Source: CALOBA01 sp942491465 (lineage in GTDB: Bacteria; Pseudomonadota; Gammaproteobacteria; Chromatiales; Chromatiaceae). From it: a stretch of 64,000 nt of DNA. A program made the translations under genes and the position numbers. The stretch is taken from NCBI GenBank assembly GCA_942491465.1, contig CALOBA010000063.1:10775-74774 (forward strand), given 5' to 3'. This document shows, piece after piece, positions 36,042-44,726 of the stretch. Each line of letters starts with the position of its first letter. The first letter of the stretch is position 1. The notes beneath the pieces are model-generated. The model did not search any database, was not told the origin of the DNA, and saw only the letters and a program-made list of their open reading frames with translations.

Positions 36042-36898
36042 TGTGGTTTCAGACCGGTGATGTCGTCGATGGCGGCGATGGCGGCGTCCAGATCTCCATA
36101 CTCCAGGCTTGCGCAGTGGCAGTCGCGGATCAGCTGGCTCAGGCGGTCGAACCCGGCAGCCCCGAGCAGCCGATAGTTGAAGGCGTTGTGGGACAATCGG
36201 GTGAAGGCCAGGCTCTTTTCGAGGGCTTTGACGCGCACGTCGAGGCCCGCGATGTAGCGCGGAAACAGGATCCAAGTCGGCTTGGCCGTCTGGGCTTGCC
36301 GATCCAGGCTTGCGTGCGGGGGGCGAAGATGGGCCACGGTGCCCTTGCGTGTCTTCTCGAAGCGAGGGCCGATCTCATCGACAAGTCCGCGCTCCGCAAT
36401 CAGCGCGATGGAGCGGTTCTTCAGCGGGATGGCGCGGGGCAGGGGATGTAGCTGCCCGGTCTGATGATCGACCAGCCCGATCTCATCGGTCAGAAAGCGC
36501 CAGCTCGAGCGGCTCATCGCCGCGCACAGGGTACTCTTTCCGGCGCCGGGCATCGCCGGCAGGATGAGGGCGCGTCCGCCCCTTTCCAGCACGCCGGCGT
36601 GCAGCATCAGATACTGTTGGGCGCGCATGGCGATGGTCCAGTTGAGGCCCCATTCGAGGGTCGGAAAGGCGTGGCTGGCCGGGTAGGGCTCGAAGGGCGT
36701 GGCCTGCTCCATGCGAAAGCGCACCTGCGGACGCCACCAACGGCGCAGTCCGCGCGGCCGGACGACGGCGACGTTCAGCTCGATGACATCATCGGGAATC
36801 GGGGCAATGACGTCGCCATAGCACCACGACAGCAATCGGATCAGCTCCGGGAGGTCGGTATCGAGGCGGACCGTAAATGGGCCGGTCCGGAATGTCAT
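36038..36898 (-). CDS. HprK-related kinase A
   Basis: The 286-residue protein resembles the nucleotide-binding half of HPr kinase/phosphorylase. The P-loop is ALILPAMPGAGKSTLCAAM (about residues 133-151), followed by FLTDEIGLVDHQTGQLHP. The HPr-specific catalytic region of true HprK is not apparent, and no phosphotransferase genes are nearby, consistent with the HprK-related kinase A group. It lies between the PqqD-like gene (40 bp gap) and the nucleotidyltransferase gene (4-bp overlap). It could phosphorylate a small-molecule or peptide target within this system. Confidence 0.85.
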   Translation of the reverse strand: MTFRTGPFTVRLDTDLPELIRLLSWCYGDVIAPIPDDVIELNVAVVRPRGLRRWWRPQVRFRMEQATPFEPYPASHAFPTLEWGLNWTIAMRAQQYLMLHAGVLERGGRALILPAMPGAGKSTLCAAMSRSSWRFLTDEIGLVDHQTGQLHPLPRAIPLKNRSIALIAERGLVDEIGPRFEKTRKGTVAHLRPPHASLDRQAQTAKPTWILFPRYIAGLDVRVKALEKSLAFTRLSHNAFNYRLLGAAGFDRLSQLIRDCHCASLEYGDLDAAIAAIDDITGLKPQ

Positions 36899-36938
36899 GC
36901 TGCGCACGGTTCGGGTGATTGGCGCTCTCGGCCTTCGG

Positions 36939-37256
36939 TCAGCGGGCGTGCTCGCCGAGCTCGGGGTCATTGGTCTCGGCAATCTCCTCGATCAGCTCCA
37001 ATGCCGCGAGGGAACTCAGCACCGAGCAGACCTTGTGTTGCCAGTCGTTGGTATTGTCGGTCTCGCAAAGTGTTGCCAGCTCCTGCGCGAGGCGCCCGGA
37101 GGTTGACGGTCCCGCCTGCAGGAGTTGCAGGGTGGATGCCGGCAGCTCGCTCAGGATATGCGTCTCGCCGGTATCCCCATTGAACAGCGAGTAATCGATC
37201 GGCCAGGCCTGCCAGCGCAGCTGCTTCGGTGCGCACAGTCGCCATCTGCTTACCAT
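36939..37256 (-). CDS. HPr-rel-A system PqqD-like protein
   Basis: The 105-residue product reads MVSRWRLCAPKQLRWQAWPI, then DYSLFNGDTGETHILSELPA and a helical C-terminus (VCSVLSSLAALELIEEIAET). The small winged-helix-like arrangement is that of PqqD/RRE-type peptide chaperones, in the subgroup found next to HprK-related kinase A. PqqD-like proteins present peptide substrates to modifying enzymes. It follows the Tat-exported protein gene by 87 bp. Confidence 0.78.
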   Translation of the reverse strand: MVSRWRLCAPKQLRWQAWPIDYSLFNGDTGETHILSELPASTLQLLQAGPSTSGRLAQELATLCETDNTNDWQHKVCSVLSSLAALELIEEIAETNDPELGEHAR

Positions 37257-37343
37257 GGGAGGCTCCCCGCTCGGCCTTGGCCGGGCGGCAGCCGCCGGCG
37301 CCGATAGATCGATGTCGGGCCTGAGCAGGTCGGCATTGCCGCG

Positions 37344-37988
37344 TCAGGTGCACGTAACGTCATTCGGGTTGGCGATGACCGAGCAGAGGCAGGTCTGGGC
37401 CAGCGCTGTATCGCCTCCTGGTCCAATTTCACGCACCACGATCGGATAGACGCAGCGGTCCGCGGGATCTGTGGGGGGGGTGCCGGTGTCGGCGCAGTTC
37501 AGGACACCCGTTGGAGGATTGCCAATGGGCTTGTAAAACTGGAGTACCTGCACTGCTTCGGACCCTAGCAGGGTGTATGGCGGATCAGTCGGTGCCTGCG
37601 CAAGCTCCGTTGCAGGCAGAGACTCGTCGTCCGCGTTAGTGCCGCTGACCACGTACTCCCAGTAGGTTGTAGACTGATCCGAGGCGGTAATGGTGTAGAC
37701 CTTGACTCGCACGGGAGGTTGGGGCTCAAGCCTTATGTAGGTTGTCAGCGTGGCGTTTCGAACGACCCAGCCCTCTTCCCAACCGGCCCCGGATGTGGGA
37801 TTTGGGTTGACGTTCGTGGGGACGCCGGCGTCGCTTTCGTCCTTGCTCGTTACCAGGCATTGGGACACGCTTGCCTGTGCCAGCGCCGCTCCGGACGGCA
37901 GCGTCGCGATCAGCGGTGCCGCTTGCGCGGCATGCTTCATGAGCCGCCGCCGAGAAGAATCAAAACGTGGGCGATTGAAGTTCGACAT
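37344..37988 (-). CDS. Tat-exported protein, candidate client of the HPr-rel-A system
   Basis: The 214-residue product starts MSNFNRPRFDSSRRRLMKHA, with a twin-arginine motif SRRRLMK followed by a hydrophobic segment and an AxA cleavage site (SGAALAQA). The mature part is beta-rich (GWEEGWVVRNATLTTYIRL, TTYWEYVVSG) with cysteines at its start and four near its end (TCLCSVIANPNDVTCT). No family is recognised. It is the first gene of the four-gene operon, so it may be the structural or substrate protein handled by the PqqD-like, kinase and transferase proteins; this is inference from order alone. The chosen ATG immediately precedes the Tat signal. Confidence 0.7.
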   Translation of the reverse strand: MSNFNRPRFDSSRRRLMKHAAQAAPLIATLPSGAALAQASVSQCLVTSKDESDAGVPTNVNPNPTSGAGWEEGWVVRNATLTTYIRLEPQPPVRVKVYTITASDQSTTYWEYVVSGTNADDESLPATELAQAPTDPPYTLLGSEAVQVLQFYKPIGNPPTGVLNCADTGTPPTDPADRCVYPIVVREIGPGGDTALAQTCLCSVIANPNDVTCT

Positions 37989-38054
37989 AGTAGGTTGACC
38001 GTGGGGATACCGTCGCCGTTCTCTTACAGATGAATCCTGATGTGCTTGCCCTAA

Positions 38055-38067
38055 GCATGATTCATGC
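38055..38067. promoter_or_regulatory. Short palindrome upstream of the HPr-rel-A operon
   Basis: GCATGATTCATGC is a perfect 6-bp inverted repeat around one central base, about 70 bp upstream of the Tat-exported protein gene. It could be an operator; no regulator is known for it. Confidence 0.35.
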
Positions 38068-38222
38068 CTGAAATTCGCAGATAGCTGAAAAAACTCAATA
38101 TCTTCGAGTCGGGATTGATGGCGTGCAGCGGTGATTGTAAAGAATGCTGACACCTTGTCGGCCACCGATAGCGCGGTGCTGCGATGCTTTCGCCGCACCT
38201 GCGGTCCGGCTCGGCGTCCACG

Positions 38223-39494
38223 CTACAGGGCTCGGTGACCGATGTCACGGCGAAAGTAGGCGTCCGCGAAGCGGATGCCGGTGATGAGGTCGTAGGCGCC
38301 ATCTCGGGCAGCCGCAATATCGTTACCGATCGCGGTGGCGCAGAGTACGCGACCGCCAGCGGTTACCAGGCGATCCCCATCAAGACGCGTTCCGGCGTGA
38401 AACACCTGCCGGTCCGGGCCGGGGGCCGCATCCGTGCCCTCGATGAGGTGGCCTTTGGCGTAGTCGCCGGGGTAGCCCCCTGCGGCCATGACCACGCCCA
38501 GCGCCGGGCGCGGGTCCCAATCGGCCTTGACCTGATCCAGGCGCCCGTCGAGGGCGGCCAGGCAGAGGGTGACCAAGTCTGAGCGCAGCCGCATCAGAAT
38601 AGGCTGCGTCTCAGGGTCACCGAGGCGGCAATTGTATTCCAAGACGCGGGGTGTGCCGTCGTCGGCGATCATCAGACCCGCGTACAGGAAGCCGCGATAG
38701 GGCATTCCCTCGGCCGCCAAGCCGGCAACGGTGGGGCCGATGACCTCGTCCATGATCCGCTGATGCAGCGCCGCGGTGACCACGGGTGCTGGGGAATAGG
38801 CGCCCATGCCGCCGGTGTTCGGGCCTTGGTCGCCGTCGTCGCGGGCCTTGTGGTCCTGCGATGTGGCCAACGGCAGGACATGCTCGCCGTCGACCAGAAC
38901 GATGAAGCTCGCCTCTTCGCCGCGCAGCATCTCCTCGATGACCACCCGCTGGCCGGCTGTACCGAAGCGACCGGCGCCGAGCATATCCTCGATGGCCGCC
39001 TCGGCGCTCGCCATGTCGTCGGCGAGGATGACGCCCTTGCCCGCGGCGAGCCCATCGGCCTTGATGACGATCGGCGCGCCGACCTCGTGCAGATAGGCCA
39101 GCGCCTCGGAACGTTCCGTGAAGCTGCCGTAGGCGGCCGTGGGTATGTCATGTCGCGCGAGGAATGCCTTGGTGAATGCCTTTGAGCCCTCAAGCCGCGC
39201 CGCGGATTGGCTGGGGCCGAAGCAAGGCAGGCCGGCGGCATTGAAGGCGTCGACGATCCCGGCGACCAGCGGGGCCTCGGGGCCGATGATGGTCAGGCCG
39301 ACGGCGTGCTCGCGGGCGAACTGCACCAGCGCCGGGATGTCGGTCGCCGGGATCGGCACATTCTCGCAACCGGCCTCAGTGGCCGTTCCGCCATTGCCCG
39401 GGGCCACGTAGACGCGCTCCGCCCGGGGCGATTGGGCCGCTTTCCAGGCCAGGGCGTGCTCGCGCCCGCCATTGCCGATGATCAGAATATTCAT
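38223..39494 (-). CDS. purD: Phosphoribosylamine-glycine ligase
   Basis: PurD (423 residues) makes glycinamide ribonucleotide in purine synthesis. It begins MNILIIGNGGREHALAWKAA and carries APGNGGTA, GPEAPLVAGIVDAF, GSKAFTKAFLARHDIPTA, the ATP-grasp segments VIKADGLAAGKGV and RVLEYNCRLGDPETQ, and MAAGGYPGDYAKG. Its ATG overlaps the end of the lpxA gene by 4 bp. It is the last gene of dusB-fis-purH-lpxA-purD. Confidence 0.98.
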   Translation of the reverse strand: MNILIIGNGGREHALAWKAAQSPRAERVYVAPGNGGTATEAGCENVPIPATDIPALVQFAREHAVGLTIIGPEAPLVAGIVDAFNAAGLPCFGPSQSAARLEGSKAFTKAFLARHDIPTAAYGSFTERSEALAYLHEVGAPIVIKADGLAAGKGVILADDMASAEAAIEDMLGAGRFGTAGQRVVIEEMLRGEEASFIVLVDGEHVLPLATSQDHKARDDGDQGPNTGGMGAYSPAPVVTAALHQRIMDEVIGPTVAGLAAEGMPYRGFLYAGLMIADDGTPRVLEYNCRLGDPETQPILMRLRSDLVTLCLAALDGRLDQVKADWDPRPALGVVMAAGGYPGDYAKGHLIEGTDAAPGPDRQVFHAGTRLDGDRLVTAGGRVLCATAIGNDIAAARDGAYDLITGIRFADAYFRRDIGHRAL

Positions 39495-40282
39495 TGGGAT
39501 TGGGGTTGCTCGAAGCTGATCACGCCGCGACGGCTGGCGCGGATGAAGTCGACGACGGCCTCGGTCTCGGCGCCGGGGTGCTCGTCTAGGGCGCGCTCCA
39601 ACGCCGTCGCCCGCGGGAGCCCGCTGCGGAAGATGAGCCGGTAGGCGGCCTTGATCCGGCTGCGTTGATCGGCGGCGAAGCCATTGCGCCGCAGGCCGAC
39701 GGAGTTCAGCCCGATGATTCGGGCGCGCTGGCCGTTGGCCATGACGAACGGGGGCACATCCTGGGAGACGCCGCTGATGCCGCCGACCATAACATAGGCG
39801 CCGATGCGCGCGAACTGATGCACGGCGACCAGGCCGGCGATGAAGATGTGGTGGTCCAACTCGCAATGACCCGCCAGCGTCGCGCTGTTGGCGAGGATGT
39901 TGTCGTCGCCGATGATGCAGTCGTGGCCGGCATGGGCGTAGGACATCAAATAGTTGCGGCTGCCGATGCGGGTGCCGGCCTCGGACTTGGTGCCGTGGCT
40001 GATGGTCACCCCCTCCTTGAAGTGGTTGTCATCGCCAATGGTCAGCGGTGTGGCCTTCTCCGGCGTGAACCCGAGGTCCTGGGGCTCGGCGCCGAGGGCC
40101 ACGCCATGCCCCACCCGGTTGCCGCGGCCCATCCGTGTATGCCGGTAGATCCGTGCGCTGGTCTCGATGACGCAGTCCGCGCCCACCACGGCGCCGGCCT
40201 CGACGATGCTGTAGGCGCCGACGCTGGCGGACGGATGCAGCTGGGCGCCGGGCTCGATGATGGCGGTGGGATGGATCGACAT
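39491..40282 (-). CDS. lpxA: UDP-N-acetylglucosamine O-acyltransferase LpxA
   Basis: The 263-residue protein is a left-handed beta-helix built from hexapeptide repeats (MSIHPTAIIEPGAQLHPSAS, VGAYSIVEAGAVVGADCVIE). It has the LpxA catalytic-region histidine in YAHAGHDCIIGDDNILAN, then GLVAVHQFARIGAYVMVGG and the C-terminal helical part NSVGLRRNGFAADQRSRIKA. It catalyses the first acylation of lipid A. Its place between purH and purD is unusual, since lpxA normally sits in lpxD-fabZ-lpxA-lpxB. It may be an additional copy or specialised for another UDP sugar. It starts 23 bp after purH and overlaps purD by 4 bp. Confidence 0.93.
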   Translation of the reverse strand: MSIHPTAIIEPGAQLHPSASVGAYSIVEAGAVVGADCVIETSARIYRHTRMGRGNRVGHGVALGAEPQDLGFTPEKATPLTIGDDNHFKEGVTISHGTKSEAGTRIGSRNYLMSYAHAGHDCIIGDDNILANSATLAGHCELDHHIFIAGLVAVHQFARIGAYVMVGGISGVSQDVPPFVMANGQRARIIGLNSVGLRRNGFAADQRSRIKAAYRLIFRSGLPRATALERALDEHPGAETEAVVDFIRASRRGVISFEQPQSQ

Positions 40283-40305
40283 GGGGCTGGTCGAAGCGCT
40301 CGGAC

Positions 40306-41874
40306 TCAGTGCCGGAAGTGGCGCATGCCGGTAAAGATCATCGCAATGCCGTGCTCGTCGGCGGCGGCGATGACCTCCTCGTCGCGCATCGAGCCGCCGG
40401 GCTGGATGACGGCGCTGATGCCGGCCTCGGCGGCCTGATCGAGGCCGTCGCGGAACGGGAAGAAGGCGTCGGAGGCCATCACCGCGTCCTTCACCGCCAG
40501 CCCGGCCTGCTCGGCCTTGATGGCGGCGATACGCGCCGAGTTGACGCGGCTCATCTGCCCGGCGCCGACGCCGATGGTCTGGCCGCCGCGGCCGTAGACG
40601 ATGGCGTTGGACTTCACCATCTTGGCGACCCGCCAGGTAAACAGCAGGTCTCGCAGCTCGGCCTCGGTGGGCGCGCGCTTGGTGACCGTGCGCAGCTCCC
40701 GGCTCAGGGCCAAGTCCGCTCCCTGCACCAGCAGCCCGCCGTTGACCCGCTTGAAGTCCAGCCGATGGATCTGCTCGCTGGACCAGTCGCCGCATTCGAG
40801 CAGGCGGACGTTCTTTTTCGCCGCCACCGCCGTGCGTGCCGCCTCGCTCACCTGCGGGGCGACGATGACCTCGACGAACTGGCGCTCCACGATGGCGCGG
40901 GCGGTGTCGCCGTCGAGGGCCTGATTGAAGGCGATGATGCCGCCAAAGGCGGATTCGGGATCGGTGGCGAAGGCGCGGTCATAGGCGCTGAGCAGGGTCT
41001 CGCCTTCGGCCACGCCGCAGGGATTGGCGTGCTTGACGATGACGCAGGTGGGCGCGTCGGCGAACTGCTTGACGCACTCGATGGCCGCGTCGGTGTCGGC
41101 GATGTTGTTGTAGGACAGGGCCTTGCCCTGGAGCTGCCGGGCGGTGGCGATGCCGGCCTCCGCCGGCGTGTGCTCCAGGAAGAACGCGGCCTCCTGATGC
41201 GGGTTCTCGCCGTAGCGCATGGCCTGGGAGCGCAGAAACTGCAGATTCAACGTGCGCGGGAATTCGGCGGGCTCGCCGTCCTCGGTACCGACCCGTCGGC
41301 CGAAGTAGTTGGCGATGGCGCCGTCGTAGCGGGCGGTATGCTCGAACGCCTTGACCGCCAGATCGAAGCGCAGGGCGTCGTCGACGGCGCCACCGCTCGC
41401 TGCCATGGCCTCGCGCACGCGCGCATAGTCATCCGGGTCGGAGACGACCGTCACCGCGGCGTGGTTCTTGGCCGCCGCCCGCAGCAGCGTCGGGCCGCCG
41501 ATGTCGATGTTCTCGATCGCCGTGGCCAGGTCGCAGTCGGCACGGGCAACGGTCTGCTCGAACGGGTAGAGGTTGACCACCACCAAGTCGATGGGACGGA
41601 TCTCGTTCTCGCGCATGACCAGGTCGTCGGTGCCCCGCCGACCGAGGATACCGCCGTGCACGCGCGGATGCAGCGTCTTTACCCGGCCGGCCATCATCTC
41701 CGGGAAGCCGGTGTAGTCCGAGACCTCGACCACCGGCACACCGGCCTCGGTCAGCGCGGCGGCGGTGCCGCCGGTGGAGAGGATCTCGACCCCCATGCCG
41801 GCCAAAGCCTTGGCGAACGGGATGAGATCGGACTTGTCGGAAACGCTGATCAGTGCACGTCGAATCGGATGCAT
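40306..41874 (-). CDS. purH: Bifunctional AICAR transformylase / IMP cyclohydrolase
   Basis: PurH (522 residues) completes purine ring synthesis. The N-terminal cyclohydrolase (MGS-like) domain has ALISVSDKSDLIPFAKALA, STGGTAAAL and FPEMMAGRVKTLHPRVHGGI. The transformylase domain has RYGENPHQEAAFF, LSYNNIADTDAAIECV, the catalytic KHANPCGVA and the C-terminal IQPGGSMRDEEVI. The start MHPIRRALISV is preferred over an upstream frame extension. It follows fis by 46 bp. Confidence 0.98.
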   Translation of the reverse strand: MHPIRRALISVSDKSDLIPFAKALAGMGVEILSTGGTAAALTEAGVPVVEVSDYTGFPEMMAGRVKTLHPRVHGGILGRRGTDDLVMRENEIRPIDLVVVNLYPFEQTVARADCDLATAIENIDIGGPTLLRAAAKNHAAVTVVSDPDDYARVREAMAASGGAVDDALRFDLAVKAFEHTARYDGAIANYFGRRVGTEDGEPAEFPRTLNLQFLRSQAMRYGENPHQEAAFFLEHTPAEAGIATARQLQGKALSYNNIADTDAAIECVKQFADAPTCVIVKHANPCGVAEGETLLSAYDRAFATDPESAFGGIIAFNQALDGDTARAIVERQFVEVIVAPQVSEAARTAVAAKKNVRLLECGDWSSEQIHRLDFKRVNGGLLVQGADLALSRELRTVTKRAPTEAELRDLLFTWRVAKMVKSNAIVYGRGGQTIGVGAGQMSRVNSARIAAIKAEQAGLAVKDAVMASDAFFPFRDGLDQAAEAGISAVIQPGGSMRDEEVIAAADEHGIAMIFTGMRHFRH

Positions 41875-41920
41875 GGTGACCTTAAAAGGGTTGGGTTGAT
41901 GTGGGCGGCCGGCAACGGGC

Positions 41921-42229
41921 TCAGCCGATATCGTACTTGGCAAGCTTGTTGCGTAGCGTGCTGCGGCTGATGCCCAGCATCTTCGCCGCTGCCGTCTGGT
42001 TGCCGCTGGCGTGTCCGAGCACCGTCTCCAGCAGCGGCCGCTCGACCTCCTCCATCACGAACCGGTGCAGATTCGCCACGCAATGTCCGTCCATGTTGTG
42101 TAGGTAGAGCGACAGGGCCGTGCGCACGCAGGCGGCCAGCGGCTCCCCGGTGCTCGCCTCCGGCACCGCCAGCGCCGCGCCGGCTCGGTGCCGATCTGCT
42201 GCTTCCGCCTCGATGTCCGCCTCTGTCAT
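41921..42229 (-). CDS. fis: Nucleoid-associated DNA-binding protein Fis
   Basis: The 102-residue protein ends with the Fis helix-turn-helix GNQTAAAKMLGISRSTLRNK then LAKYDIG, and has the dimerisation region VMEEVERPLLETVLGHA. It overlaps dusB by 4 bp, the conserved dusB-fis arrangement of Gammaproteobacteria. The N-terminus is slightly longer than the E. coli protein (98 residues). Confidence 0.96.
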   Translation of the reverse strand: MTEADIEAEAADRHRAGAALAVPEASTGEPLAACVRTALSLYLHNMDGHCVANLHRFVMEEVERPLLETVLGHASGNQTAAAKMLGISRSTLRNKLAKYDIG

Positions 42230-43290
42230 GGCCTTTCCCCCATTGACCGATCGGCCAGCAGGTGCTCGCCAACCCGTGCCAGTTGTTCTTTTGCAGTTTG
42301 CGCCTGCTGGATCGCCGCAATCGTACTTCGGCAGGCGTCCGCAGTGACCTGCCCCGGGTGCCCGGGGCGGCGCTGCAGATACCAGGCGATGTGTTTGCGC
42401 GCGATCCGCACGCCGCGGCCCTCGCCGTAGAAGGCATACAGCGCCTCCAGGTGGAGCGGAAGGATCTCGCGCACCGGGCTGCCGGGCGCTTGCGCAACCG
42501 CCCGCGGGTCGCCGAGGGCGTCGGCGATGTCGCGAAACAGCCAGGGCCGGCCCAGCGCCGCGCGGCCAATCATAACAGCATCGGCGCCGGTCCGGTCCAG
42601 CACCCGGCGCACGGATTCCGGCGAGTCGATGTCGCCATTGGCCACCAGCGGGATGCGCACCTGATCGCGGACGGCGGTGAGGCTGTCGTGCTCGGCGTGG
42701 CCGTTAAAGCCGCAGGCGCGGGTCCTGCCATGCACCGTCAGCAGGCTGATGCCGCAGTCTTCGGCGATGCGGGCGATGCGCGGCAGATTCCGGGTCTGCG
42801 GCGACCAGCCGGTGCGGGTCTTCAGCGTCACCGGAATGTCCACGGCGTTGACCACCGCCGTAAGCAAACGGCCGACCAACGGCTCATCGCGCAGCAGGGC
42901 CGAGCCCGCCGCGCGTCGGCAGACCTTCTTCGCCGGACAGCCCAGATTGATGTCGATCAGATCGGCACCGAGATCGGCGTGCCGGCGGGCTGCTGCCGCC
43001 AGGGTCGCGGGCTCGTTACCCAGGAGCTGCACGGCGATGGGGCCGGGCTCGCCGCCGTAGTCGAGCCGCTCGCGGCTCTTGCGCAGGTGCGCCAGACTCG
43101 AATCGGCCGAGACCATCTCGGCCACCGCCAGCCCGGCACCGAAGCGGCGGCAAAGCGCGCGGAACGGAAGATCGGTGATGCCGGCCATCGGTGCCAGGAT
43201 CAGGCGGTTCGCAAGCTCGACCCGGCCGATCCGCAGCGGTGAGCCGATGTCGATGCCGGCGGGCGATGGTCCGCCGATGCCAGTTCGCAT
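42226..43290 (-). CDS. dusB: tRNA-dihydrouridine synthase B
   Basis: DusB (354 residues) reduces uridine in the D-loop of tRNA using FMN. Family marks are LILAPMAGITDLPFRALCRR, VQLLGNEPATLAAAARRHAD, the active-site cysteine in DINLGCPAKKVCRRAAGSAL, VTLKTRTGW and VNGDI-like LVANGDIDSPESV. The N-terminus carries a short polar extension before IDIGSPLRIGRVEL, so translation may start a little downstream. It heads the operon with fis, purH, lpxA and purD. Confidence 0.97.
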   Translation of the reverse strand: MRTGIGGPSPAGIDIGSPLRIGRVELANRLILAPMAGITDLPFRALCRRFGAGLAVAEMVSADSSLAHLRKSRERLDYGGEPGPIAVQLLGNEPATLAAAARRHADLGADLIDINLGCPAKKVCRRAAGSALLRDEPLVGRLLTAVVNAVDIPVTLKTRTGWSPQTRNLPRIARIAEDCGISLLTVHGRTRACGFNGHAEHDSLTAVRDQVRIPLVANGDIDSPESVRRVLDRTGADAVMIGRAALGRPWLFRDIADALGDPRAVAQAPGSPVREILPLHLEALYAFYGEGRGVRIARKHIAWYLQRRPGHPGQVTADACRSTIAAIQQAQTAKEQLARVGEHLLADRSMGERP

Positions 43291-43733
43291 GAGGCTCCCC
43301 CGTAAAAAAGACGCGCGATTCTAGCCGAGACCGGCGCCGCTGTCCCGGCCGTTCGTCGCTGGTCACGCGATGCCGCGCCCGCGCTTATCCCACAGGGGCT
43401 CGCGATGCTATGATGCACGGCTGTGCGGACCGGCGCCCAGTGGCGGCGCAGGCGCGACGAAAGGTGCAGCGGCGGCCGTTGGGTTGAGATGCTGGCCCCG
43501 AGAACGATCGGGCCGTCCGGCATCGAGACCGGCGACCCGCCGCTCGCCCACGGCCGGACCGATCCCGAGGTCCGGTGCCGGCAGCGGCAGCCCGGATGCG
43601 CCGCTATTTCCGCCCGGCGGCAGCTTCGCAGCGCCGGGTCCAGAGGCAGTCATGGCGGGTGATCGCGATCCCGGCCATGCGCGCCGCCGTCGGGCAGGAG
43701 CGGGCCGGCGGCGCGGACCACGAGCAGGCGCGT
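43291..43733. other. Intergenic region upstream of dusB and the 110-residue protein
   Basis: This 443-bp interval separates divergent genes. A TATGAT hexamer at 43409-43414, with TTATCC 18 bp upstream, could be a weak plus-strand promoter. GC-rich frames across the rest look non-coding. No other feature was seen. Confidence 0.4.
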
Positions 43734-44066
43734 ATGCAATATCGAGTCTTCTATCTGATAAACCGCTCCGGGGAGAGCATCTCTTCCAAGAGCGCCGTGC
43801 CCATGAGCACGCAGGCCATCTGCGAGCAGCTGCTCGACCGGCTGCACAGCGAGGACGACTATCTAGGCATCCTCGACGCTGGCGAGAACACCCTGCAGAT
43901 CCTGCGCGAGCCCGACGGGCGCTACTACGTCGAGGTCCCCCTCGACGCCGCCAAGGCCTCCTACGGACGCTATGTCGACCGTGACGAGCTCGAGGCCCTG
44001 ATCCGCGACCTGCCGCCGACCTTCAGCGAGCAGAGCATCCCCGGAATGACCTATCGGCCCTGGTAG
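43734..44066 (+). CDS. Hypothetical protein, 110 residues
   Basis: The product starts MQYRVFYLINRSGESISSKS and continues AICEQLLDRLHSEDDYLGIL, LQILREPDGRYYVEVPLDAA and DRDELEALIRDLPPTF. The regular mix of strands and helices and the acidic composition indicate a real globular protein. The start is chosen where protein-like sequence begins; the open frame continues upstream as Arg/Ala-rich sequence. No family is recognised. It precedes the RDD gene by 117 bp. Confidence 0.65.
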   Translation: MQYRVFYLINRSGESISSKSAVPMSTQAICEQLLDRLHSEDDYLGILDAGENTLQILREPDGRYYVEVPLDAAKASYGRYVDRDELEALIRDLPPTFSEQSIPGMTYRPW

Positions 44067-44183
44067 CCCGGCGCCGCAGCGCGCAAGCGCAACCGAGTGC
44101 CTGCTCGTCCCCGGACGCCGTCCCTGCAACTCGGTGCTGGCCGCCGCGGCGGCCATCGCCACCTGCTCGACAGGATGCAGATC

Positions 44184-44726
44184 ATGAGTGACTTCGATGT
44201 AAACCCCTACGCCCCGCCGTCGTCGCAGATCGAGGCCCCGGACAGGCCGCTGCAATACGTCGGCTTCTGGCTGCGGGTGCTGGCGACCCTCATCGACACC
44301 GTGCTGATCGTACTGCTGACCATGCCGTTGCTGCTCTTGGTCTACGGCCCGGCCTACTTGGACAGCACCGCCCTGCTGGAAGGGCCCCTAGACCTACTGA
44401 TTAGCTATGTGCTGCCGGCCATCGTCGTCGTCGTGTTTTGGGCCTACCGGTCCGCGACCCCCGGCAAGATGCTGATCGGCGCCAAGATCGTCGATGCCGA
44501 CACCGGCGGGCGACCGACGCCCAAACAGCTCATCGGGCGCTATCTGGCCTACTACCTGTCGTCGCTGCCCCTCGGCCTCGGCTTCTTCTGGGTGGCCTGG
44601 GACCGGCGCAAGCAGGGCTGGCACGACAAGCTCGCGCGCACCGTCGTCGTGCGCCCCACCGAAAGCCCCGCCCCCGGCCTCGAATTCAGACCGGTGCCGG
44701 ACCGGATCAATCACCGCGATCAGTGA
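44184..44726 (+). CDS. RDD family membrane protein
   Basis: The 180-residue protein has an N-terminal soluble stretch (MSDFDVNPYAPPSSQIEAPD) and the RDD core with GFWLRVLATLIDTVLIVLLT (Arg and Asp of the name), a second helix ISYVLPAIVVVVFWAYRSAT, the PGKMLIGAKIVDADTGG segment and a third helix LAYYLSSLPLGLGFFWVAWD. The family's function is unclear, with some members linked to ion transport. The N-terminal NPYAPP motif recurs in many RDD proteins. A start at 44175 is also possible. Confidence 0.85.
   Translation: MSDFDVNPYAPPSSQIEAPDRPLQYVGFWLRVLATLIDTVLIVLLTMPLLLLVYGPAYLDSTALLEGPLDLLISYVLPAIVVVVFWAYRSATPGKMLIGAKIVDADTGGRPTPKQLIGRYLAYYLSSLPLGLGFFWVAWDRRKQGWHDKLARTVVVRPTESPAPGLEFRPVPDRINHRDQ

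Noticed and set aside
40309..41970. A 553-codon open frame on the plus strand opposite purH
   Set aside because: Same reason: low-complexity Gly/Asp/His-rich product lying exactly antisense to a full-length purH.
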